From NCBI RefSeq assembly GCF_036865545.1, contig NZ_CP142208.1, positions 1,612,001 to 1,676,000 on the forward strand: 64,000 bases of DNA. Reading direction: 5' to 3'. A program made the translations under genes and the position numbers. The stretch is from Erwinia sp. E_sp_B01_1 (lineage in GTDB: Bacteria; Pseudomonadota; Gammaproteobacteria; Enterobacterales; Enterobacteriaceae). Positions 57,792 to 64,000 of the stretch are shown in pieces. The first letter of the stretch is position 1. Each line of letters begins with the position of its first letter. Under the pieces are notes generated by a model, which was not told where the DNA came from, made no database searches, and saw nothing but the letters and a program-made list of their open reading frames with translations.

Positions 57792-58092
57792 TTTTTATTA
57801 CCCTCATTGGAGTTATTTGGACACCTGCCACTGCCGTCAACAATTCTTTACAGAACCCCGAAGAGAGTTTGGTGTCTTCCTGTGTCTGCACGCATCTTTC
57901 CATTCGCGGCGCTGATTATCTAGCCCGAAAATGCTACTAATCTCCTATTCTGGTAACAGGAGGAAAATATGTATTACAAAATGTAAAAAACACGGAACTT
58001 TGTGAACTATCTCTAAATTTACAAAAATAAAAAAAGGCCAGCAGAGCTGACCTTGAGTATATATATGAATTTCTTATATTTAATGCATGAAA
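57792..58092 (-). promoter_or_regulatory. ompF promoter region with OmpR-like box
   Basis: 301 bp, very A/T-rich, between asnS and ompF. On the minus strand a segment at about 57967-57988 (TTTACATTTTG...ACATATT) resembles the OmpR F1-type box of ompF (TTTACTTTTTG.TTACATATT). A -10-like GATAAT is at 57915-57920, which would give an untranslated leader of about 115 nt, as in E. coli. The asnS terminator lies at the far end. No small-RNA gene was recognised. Confidence 0.6.
58031..58054 (-). terminator. asnS terminator
   Basis: A 9-bp stem (AAGGTCAGC / GCTGGCCTT on the minus strand, one G-U pair) with loop TCT, followed by a seven-T run, 39 bp past the asnS stop. Confidence 0.88.
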
Positions 58093-59493
58093 TCAGAAGG
58101 TAGCGTTTCTCGGCGTCCTTGGGAAGGCGATAACATCCCTTACATTTTGTACGCCGGTGACATAGGCGATTAATCGTTCGAAACCTAAACCGAAGCCAGA
58201 GTGAGGCACGGTGCCGTAGCGACGCAGGTCACGATACCACCAGTAATCTTCTTTATTCAGGCCCATTTCAGCCAGGCGGGCATCCAGCACGTCCAGACGC
58301 TCTTCACGTTGCGATCCGCCAATGATTTCACCAATGCCGGGAGCCAGAACGTCCATAGCGGCAACGGTTTTACCGTCATCGTTAAGGCGCATATAAAACG
58401 CCTTGATATCTTTAGGGTAGTTTTTCACTACTACCGGCGCTTTAAAGTGTTTTTCTGCCAGATAACGCTCGTGTTCTGAGGAAAGGTCGATACCCCATGA
58501 AACGTCATTTTCGAACTTCTCACCACAGGCAATCAGGATCTCTACCGCTTCGGTATAATCTACCTGGGCAAAATCAGTAGTTACAAATCGCTCCAGGCGA
58601 TTTACCGCATCTTTGTCTACGCGCTCGGCGAAGAAGGCCATGTCGTCCGCACGTTCATTCAGCACTGCTTTGAAGACGTACTTAAGCATGGCTTCTGCCA
58701 GGGCAGCGTTATCTTCCAGATCGGCAAAGGCGATTTCCGGCTCCAGCATCCAGAACTCTGCCAGATGGCGGCTGGTGTTGGAGTTTTCTGCACGGAAAGT
58801 GGGGCCAAAGGTATAGATTTTGGAAATTGCGCTGGCATAGGTCTCGCCGTTCAGCTGACCCGAAACGGTCAGGAAGGCTTCTTTGCCGAAGAAATCTTCG
58901 TCATAGTTGATTTTGCCTTCTGGCGTGCGTGGCAGGTTTTCCATATCCAGCGTGGAGACGCGGAACATTTCACCGGCACCTTCAGTATCAGAAGCGGTAA
59001 TCAGCGGGGTGGAGACCCAGAAGAAACCCTGCTCATCGAAGAAACGATGCAGCGCCTGTGCCAGCGTATGACGAACACGCGCTACCGCACCAATCAGGTT
59101 GGTACGTGGACGCAGGTGAGCAACCTCACGCAGGTATTCGATGCTGTGACGTTTAGCCGCCATTGGGTAAGTATCCGGATCGTCCACCCAGCCCACCACT
59201 TCAACTGCCGTCGCCTGAATTTCAAAGCTCTGGCCTTCGCCCGGAGACTCCACCACTTTGCCGGTGATCGCTACGGAACAGCCGGTAGTCAGTCGCAGTA
59301 CTTCGTCCTGATAATTATTCAGAGCATTATTGACGACAGCCTGGACGGGATTAAAGCAGGAGCCGTCATACACGGCGATGAAGGAAATACCAGCTTTTGA
59401 ATCTCTTCGGGTACGTACCCAGCCGCGTACGGTGACTTCACTGTCAACCGCGATCCGGCCTTGCAGTACATCCGCTACAGGCACAACGCTCAT
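58093..59493 (-). CDS. asnS: Asparaginyl-tRNA synthetase
   Basis: Class IIb synthetase that charges tRNA-Asn. The 466-residue product equals E. coli AsnS. It has an N-terminal OB-fold anticodon-binding domain ([27 protein letters not shown]). The catalytic domain has motif 1 near [22 protein letters not shown], motif 2 in [27 protein letters not shown] (given in pieces: [18 protein letters not shown]) and motif 3 [17 protein letters not shown]. It is a single-gene unit with its own terminator; the order pncB-asnS-ompF is conserved. Confidence 0.97.
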   Translation of the reverse strand: MSVVPVADVLQGRIAVDSEVTVRGWVRTRRDSKAGISFIAVYDGSCFNPVQAVVNNALNNYQDEVLRLTTGCSVAITGKVVESPGEGQSFEIQATAVEVVGWVDDPDTYPMAAKRHSIEYLREVAHLRPRTNLIGAVARVRHTLAQALHRFFDEQGFFWVSTPLITASDTEGAGEMFRVSTLDMENLPRTPEGKINYDEDFFGKEAFLTVSGQLNGETYASAISKIYTFGPTFRAENSNTSRHLAEFWMLEPEIAFADLEDNAALAEAMLKYVFKAVLNERADDMAFFAERVDKDAVNRLERFVTTDFAQVDYTEAVEILIACGEKFENDVSWGIDLSSEHERYLAEKHFKAPVVVKNYPKDIKAFYMRLNDDGKTVAAMDVLAPGIGEIIGGSQREERLDVLDARLAEMGLNKEDYWWYRDLRRYGTVPHSGFGLGFERLIAYVTGVQNVRDVIAFPRTPRNATF

Positions 59494-59825
59494 AAAAGTC
59501 TCTCACTATTAATCAGGATTGAAAAAAATACCCCGGATTTGGGGTAGTGCTATGTTACTTGCCGACAGGCGAGACACAAGAAGAATTCGTGGTAAGGCGG
59601 GAGATTTCTTCGGGAAATGATCGGTACAGAAAAGAGAAGAGGGAGGAGCAAAGTGCAGGCTCAGGGAACCTGTGCCTCTCACAAAGACGCAAAAAGCGCC
59701 GTCCCTGGCAGCTCAGTACGGGCCATCCGTGGCCCGTGATGCTTTATTCAAGGCACAGGCTCCTTGAGCTCCGGGCTTTGTCAGCAGTCTGAGAGGCGGG
59801 AGCCTCTTCTCTTTTTAACCTGTTA
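59494..59825. other. pncB-asnS intergenic region with two hairpins
   Basis: 332 bp holding the asnS promoter and the pncB 3' end. Two stems are visible: ACGGGCCA-TCCG-TGGCCCGT (59718-59737) and AGAGGC-GGGA-GCCTCT (59792-59807). The second is followed on the plus strand by TCTCTTTTT, so its T-run points away from pncB. I cannot assign a clear pncB terminator. No ORF with coding character was found. Confidence 0.5.
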
Positions 59826-61031
59826 TTAACTGGCTTTTTTAACCAACGGCAGATCGAAAGCTTTACGCAGGGCGCGGACAAAGGCTTTATCCTGACAGAT
59901 GGTTTTGCCAGGGCTGTCAGAAAGTTTTGCCACCGGCTTACCGTTACATTCAACAAGCTTGATCACGATATTCAGCGGCGTAACCTGAGGAATGTCGCAG
60001 GTCAGACGGGTTCCTATGCCGAAAATAACATTGGTTCGCTGGCCAAACTGACGATAAAGCGCCACGGCTTTTTCCAGATCCAGGTTATCGGAAAAGACCA
60101 GCGTTTTACTCATCGGATCGATGCCCAGGTGCTGATAATGCGCGATGGCTTTTTCACCCCACTCAAAGGGGTCGCCAGAGTCATGACGCAGCCCCTGATA
60201 ACGGGTGGCAAAGTTCTCACCGAAATCACGCAGGAAGGCATCCATGGTTATGCAGTCCGTCAGCGCAATACCCAGACTGTCGGGGTATTCATCGAGCCAG
60301 GCCTGGAGTGCGGCGCGCTGGCTGTTCGCCAGCACCGGACTGATTTGCTGATGGGCCTGGAACCACTCGTGGGCCTGAGTGCCAACCGGCGCAATGGACA
60401 ACTGGCGGGCGACTTCGTAGTTACTTGAGCCAACCAGCCACGGGAACTCTTGCTTCAGCGTGCCAACAATCGCCAGTTGCACATCGCGGGAGAAGCGACG
60501 GCGGGTCCCGAAGTCCATCAGCTTGAAGCGGGACATATCCAGGTCTGCCGTCAGCTCTTTAAAGCCTGCCAGTTTGCTATGCAGGTGCGTGATGGCCATG
60601 TCCGGGGTGACCAGAGGTGAGCGGTGGCGATGCACCACTTCACTGATCAACGCCAGCAGCGGCACTTCCCACATGATGACGTCAAGCCAGGCCCCGCGAA
60701 TGCGGATGTCCAGTTTGCCTTTGTTATTACGCACGCTCACCTGTGAGGGATCGTAACGAAACTCGCGAAGCCAGGCGAGGTAGTCGGCTTTAAAGAAAGG
60801 CAGCCCCTGAAGATAACCGGCTTCTTCTTCGGTCAGTGCGAGATGCTGCAGGGTTGCGATTTCACGCACAATTTCATCGGCATAAATGCCAAGCAGTTCA
60901 TCACCCCGGCAGCGGAATTCAGCCACCACGGAAACGTTCTGGTAACGATGAAACACCGCCTGCTGCATATGCAATTTGTAGGCGTCCGTGTCCAACAACG
61001 TGGTCAGGATCGGGGTAGCATGTCGTGTCAT
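59826..61031 (-). CDS. pncB: Nicotinate phosphoribosyltransferase
   Basis: Converts nicotinate and PRPP to nicotinate mononucleotide in NAD salvage. The start at 61031 ([27 protein letters not shown], given as the homologous N-terminus) yields 401 residues against 400 in E. coli. An in-frame ATG at 61046 would add five residues and cannot be excluded. Signatures are [30 protein letters not shown] (phosphoribosyl/His region), [31 protein letters not shown] and [11 protein letters not shown]. coli pncB is repressed by NadR; I see no clear NadR box. It is divergent from pepN. Confidence 0.95.
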   Translation of the reverse strand: MTRHATPILTTLLDTDAYKLHMQQAVFHRYQNVSVVAEFRCRGDELLGIYADEIVREIATLQHLALTEEEAGYLQGLPFFKADYLAWLREFRYDPSQVSVRNNKGKLDIRIRGAWLDVIMWEVPLLALISEVVHRHRSPLVTPDMAITHLHSKLAGFKELTADLDMSRFKLMDFGTRRRFSRDVQLAIVGTLKQEFPWLVGSSNYEVARQLSIAPVGTQAHEWFQAHQQISPVLANSQRAALQAWLDEYPDSLGIALTDCITMDAFLRDFGENFATRYQGLRHDSGDPFEWGEKAIAHYQHLGIDPMSKTLVFSDNLDLEKAVALYRQFGQRTNVIFGIGTRLTCDIPQVTPLNIVIKLVECNGKPVAKLSDSPGKTICQDKAFVRALRKAFDLPLVKKAS

Positions 61032-61094
61032 GGTGCGTTTCAGCATCCTCTGGCGAAGAGCGTTATCCCTGGTTAAAAAAAGAAATGACGCAGG

Positions 61095-61122
61095 AGTATA
61101 ACTTGATTACTCATATATTGAA
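61095..61122 (-). promoter_or_regulatory. Candidate pncB promoter
   Basis: On the minus strand TTCAAT (61117-61122), a 16-bp spacer and TATACT (61095-61100), giving transcription start about 55 nt before the pncB start. The rest of the 262-bp pncB-pepN gap must hold the pepN promoter, which I could not define. Confidence 0.5.
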
Positions 61123-61293
61123 CCCGATCACAGCATAATTCCTGCGGCATCGTCGAGGGCAATCTGTGCGCTTGTTAATGAAATGTATATTTTAAGGCCA
61201 ATGTCATGCTAACAGCGTGATTCAACGTGGCAACATCGGGCTAACAGGAATAGACTTGAAAAGGTTAACTAATTATTGACGTGAGAAGGACTT

Positions 61294-63909
61294 ATGACGC
61301 AATTGCCACAAGCTAAAAATCGCCATGATTATCGCGCTCCGGATTACACCATTACGGATATCGATCTGACATTTAATCTGGATGCCAGCACTACCCGGGT
61401 GACTGCTGTCAGCCAGGTGAAAAGGGTCGGTGCTGAAGGCGTGGAACTGCGTCTGGATGGTGAAGACCTCACGCTTGTTTCGCTGGAGATTAACGATCGG
61501 GCCTGGCCACATTACCGGCTTGAAGAAGGGGCGCTGGTGCTGGCTCAACTGCCAGATACGTTTACGCTGAAAATCATCAACGACATTCATCCGGACCAGA
61601 ATACCGCGCTGGAAGGGTTGTATAAATCTGGCGAAGCTTTGTGTACCCAGTGTGAAGCTGAAGGATTCCGCCATATCACCTGGTATCCCGACCGTCCGGA
61701 TGTGTTGGCCCGCTTCACTACCACCATTATTGCAGAGCAAACGCTCTATCCTTATCTGCTCTCCAACGGCAACCGTATTGACGGCGGCCAGTTAGAAGAT
61801 GGGCGTCACTGGATGAAGTGGGAAGATCCCTTCCCGAAACCTTGCTACCTGTTTGCCGTGGTCGCCGGTGATTTTGACGTGCTGCGTGACAGCTTCAAAA
61901 CCCGCTCAGGCCGCGATGTTGCGTTGGAAATTTTTGTCGATCGGGGCAACCTTGACCGTGCCGACTGGGCGATGACCTCGCTGAAAAACAGCATGAAGTG
62001 GGATGAAGAGCGTTTCGGTCTGGAATATGACCTGGATATCTTCATGATTGTCGCCGTGGACTTCTTCAACATGGGCGCGATGGAGAATAAAGGCCTTAAC
62101 GTCTTTAACTCGAAGTACGTTCTGGCTAAAGCCGAAACCGCCACCGACAAAGATTACCTGGGGATTGAAGCGGTCATTGGCCACGAATATTTCCATAACT
62201 GGACCGGTAACCGCGTCACCTGTCGCGACTGGTTCCAGCTCAGCCTGAAAGAGGGGCTGACGGTGTTCCGCGATCAGGAGTTCAGTTCCGATCTGGGATC
62301 GAGAGCGGTAAACCGTATCGACAATGTCCGCGTGATGCGCGGTGCCCAGTTTGCTGAAGATGCCAGCCCGATGGCGCACCCGATTCGTCCTGAGCAGGTG
62401 ATCGAGATGAACAATTTCTACACCCTGACGGTGTATGAGAAAGGTTCTGAAGTGATCCGCATGATGCACACGCTGCTGGGTGAAGAAAACTTCCAGAAAG
62501 GCATGCAGCTCTATTTCGAACGCCATGATGGCAGTGCCGCGACCTGTGACGATTTTGTGCAGGCGATGGAGGATGCTTCGAACGTTGATCTGTCCCAGTT
62601 CCGCCGCTGGTACAGCCAGTCCGGTACGCCAGTTCTCTCTGTCAAAGACGATTATAATGCCGAGCTGGAGCAGTACACCCTGCACGTCACACAGAGAACG
62701 CCAGCCACAGCCGATCAGAAAGAGAAGCTGCCGCTGCATATTCCGCTGGATATTGAACTCTATGATGGTGAAGGCAATGTCATTCCGTTGCAGCACAATG
62801 GCCATCCTGTCCATAACGTGCTGAACGTCACCGATGAGTTCCAGAGCTTCGTTTTCGATAACGTTTATTTCCAGCCGGTGCCTTCACTGTTACGCGAATT
62901 CTCTGCGCCGGTGAAGCTGGACTATAACTGGAGCGATGCCCAGTTAACCTTCCTGATGCGTCACGCCCGCAACGACTTTGCCCGCTGGGATGCTGCACAA
63001 AGCCTGATGGCAACCTATATCAGGCTGAATGTTGCCCGCCATCAGCAGGGACAACCGCTCTCGGTGCCGCTGCATGTGGCCGATGCGTTTCGCGCTGTGC
63101 TGCTGGAAGAGAACAGCGATCCTGCGCTGATGGCGCTGATCCTCTCCCTGCCTGGTGAAAACGAAATTGCCGAGCTGTTTGAGACTATCGATCCTCAGGC
63201 CATCTCTGACGTGCGTGAATCTCTGGTTCGCCTGCTGGCTACCGAACTGGCGGATGAGTGGCTGGCGGTCTACAACGCTAATCACAGCACCGACTACCGC
63301 GTTGAGCATGCCGAAATCGGGAAGCGCTCGCTGAAAAATGTCTGCCTGGGCTATCTGGCCTTTGGTGAAGTTGGGCTGGCTGACAAACTGGTGCAGGCGC
63401 AGTTCAACCAGGCTAACAATATGACTGACTCGCTGGCCGCCATGTCCGCAGCCGTTGCCGCGCAGCTGCCGTGCCGCGAATCGTTGCTGATGGCATTTGA
63501 TGAGCGCTGGCATAAAGATGGTTTGGTAATGGACAAATGGTTTGCTCTGCAGGCCACCAGCCCGGCTCCGGACGTGCTTAACCGCGTGCGTGCGTTGCTG
63601 AGCCACCGTTCGTTTACCCTGAGCAATCCAAACCGCGTCCGCTCTCTGGTTGGGGCTTTTGCCTCTGCTAATCCGTCTGCTTTCCATGCAGCCAACGGCA
63701 GTGGGTATCAGTTCCTGGTGGAAATTCTCACCGATCTCAACACGCGTAACCCACAGGTTGCGGCGCGAATGATTGAACCTTTGATCCGTCTGAAGCGTTA
63801 TGACGCAGGACGTCAGGCGCTGATGCGTAAAGCGCTGGAGCAGCTGAAAGGGCTGGATAAACTGTCGGGCGATCTTTACGAGAAAATCAGTAAAGCACTG
63901 AATGCCTGA
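61294..63909 (+). CDS. pepN: Aminopeptidase N
   Basis: M1-family zinc aminopeptidase, the main cytoplasmic aminopeptidase for peptide turnover downstream of ATP-dependent proteases such as ClpAP. The 871-residue product (E. coli 870) has the substrate-anchoring FNMGAMENKGLNVFN near residue 260. The zinc motif IGHEYFHNWTGNRVTCRDW follows near residues 295-313, with the third ligand Glu in LKEGLTVFRDQEF. Then come the C-terminal beta and helical-arch domains. The ribosome-binding site is GAGAAGGA. A strong hairpin terminator follows. Confidence 0.97.
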   Translation: MTQLPQAKNRHDYRAPDYTITDIDLTFNLDASTTRVTAVSQVKRVGAEGVELRLDGEDLTLVSLEINDRAWPHYRLEEGALVLAQLPDTFTLKIINDIHPDQNTALEGLYKSGEALCTQCEAEGFRHITWYPDRPDVLARFTTTIIAEQTLYPYLLSNGNRIDGGQLEDGRHWMKWEDPFPKPCYLFAVVAGDFDVLRDSFKTRSGRDVALEIFVDRGNLDRADWAMTSLKNSMKWDEERFGLEYDLDIFMIVAVDFFNMGAMENKGLNVFNSKYVLAKAETATDKDYLGIEAVIGHEYFHNWTGNRVTCRDWFQLSLKEGLTVFRDQEFSSDLGSRAVNRIDNVRVMRGAQFAEDASPMAHPIRPEQVIEMNNFYTLTVYEKGSEVIRMMHTLLGEENFQKGMQLYFERHDGSAATCDDFVQAMEDASNVDLSQFRRWYSQSGTPVLSVKDDYNAELEQYTLHVTQRTPATADQKEKLPLHIPLDIELYDGEGNVIPLQHNGHPVHNVLNVTDEFQSFVFDNVYFQPVPSLLREFSAPVKLDYNWSDAQLTFLMRHARNDFARWDAAQSLMATYIRLNVARHQQGQPLSVPLHVADAFRAVLLEENSDPALMALILSLPGENEIAELFETIDPQAISDVRESLVRLLATELADEWLAVYNANHSTDYRVEHAEIGKRSLKNVCLGYLAFGEVGLADKLVQAQFNQANNMTDSLAAMSAAVAAQLPCRESLLMAFDERWHKDGLVMDKWFALQATSPAPDVLNRVRALLSHRSFTLSNPNRVRSLVGAFASANPSAFHAANGSGYQFLVEILTDLNTRNPQVAARMIEPLIRLKRYDAGRQALMRKALEQLKGLDKLSGDLYEKISKALNA

Positions 63910-63926
63910 TAGTGATTAAAGAGTAA

Positions 63927-63961
63927 AAAAGGGGCGACTGAGACATTCAGTGGCCCCTTTT
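63927..63961. terminator. Terminator after pepN
   Basis: AAAAGGGGC / GCCCCTTTT outer stem, an internal ACTGA / TCAGT stem and a small loop; A-run and T-run on the two sides make it bidirectional. It lies between pepN and a reading frame that appears to end at 63964 on the minus strand. Confidence 0.88.
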
Positions 63962-63963
63962 CT

Positions 63964-64000
63964 TTAGCGCTGTGCGTAACGTTTCTCCGCTTCAACCGGC
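63964..64000 (-). CDS. Possible C-terminal end of the next gene (truncated at window edge)
   Basis: The last 37 bases read on the minus strand as PVEAEKRYAQR followed by TAA. The stop is placed just beyond the bidirectional terminator, as expected for a gene convergent with pepN. E. coli has the ssu sulfonate operon convergent here, but these eleven residues do not let me identify the product. Confidence 0.3.
   Translation of the reverse strand, partial: PVEAEKRYAQR

Noticed and set aside
61906..62814. 302-residue minus-strand frame
   Set aside because: Antisense shadow inside pepN with no homology.

Overview
The window is a stretch of chromosome from a gammaproteobacterium of the order Enterobacterales. 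Almost every gene is recognisable, and the order follows the E. coli K-12 backbone from hcp to pepN: hcp-lysO-ybjD-cspD-clpS-clpA-infA-aat-cydC-cydD-trxB-lrp-ftsK-lolA-rarA-serS-ycaD-pflA-pflB-focA-ycaO-serC-aroA-cmk-rpsA-ihfB-ycaI-msbA-lpxK-ycaQ-ycaR-kdsB-ycbJ-elyC-cmoM-mukFEB-ldtD-mepK-gloC-aspC-ompF-asnS-pncB-pepN. Protein divergence, and the absence of several genes found at these junctions in E. coli (aqpZ, ybjX-macAB, serW, dmsABC and neighbours, ycaP), suggest an Erwinia- or Pantoea-like genus. The genus is an inference from memory, not a database result. I see no prophage, insertion sequence, CRISPR array, rRNA or tRNA.

Region by region. 1-3.7 kb: nitrosative-stress protein Hcp (cut by the window edge) with a near-perfect NsrR operator and an FNR-like box, the lysine exporter LysO, and the OLD-family protein YbjD. 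3.7-8.3 kb: CspD, the ClpS/ClpA protease adaptor and unfoldase, IF-1, and the N-degron-forming Aat transferase, so two arms of the N-degron pathway lie close together. 8.3-11.8 kb: the CydDC exporter needed for cytochrome bd, with both genes frameshifted. 12-21.4 kb: TrxB, Lrp, FtsK (with an SOS box and a tandem-repeat linker), LolA, RarA and SerS. 21.8-29.3 kb: MFS protein YcaD and the anaerobic formate module pflA-pflB-focA-ycaO on the minus strand. 29.5-35.1 kb: serC-aroA, cmk, rpsA, ihfB. 35.2-45.2 kb: ComEC/Rec2-like ycaI (frameshifted), the lipid A and Kdo genes msbA-lpxK and ycaR-kdsB, the glycosylase ycaQ, ycbJ, elyC and cmoM. 45.2-51.7 kb: the MukFEB condensin operon. 51.8-64 kb: murein enzymes ldtD and mepK, gloC, aspC, porin ompF, asnS, pncB and pepN.

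The main anomaly is three genes (cydC, cydD, ycaI) that are each broken by one missing base inside a G/C run. Adding one base restores each to its E. coli-like length (575, 589 and 754 codons). Systematic homopolymer miscalling is the simplest explanation. Real loss of CydDC function is the alternative, because the two hits fall in one operon. Secondary points of interest are regulatory: the hcp NsrR/FNR arrangement, the ftsK SOS box, a 10-bp perfect hairpin in the lrp leader, and the 63-bp repeats in the FtsK linker. I did not find a convincing new multi-gene system; this is mostly conserved core genome.
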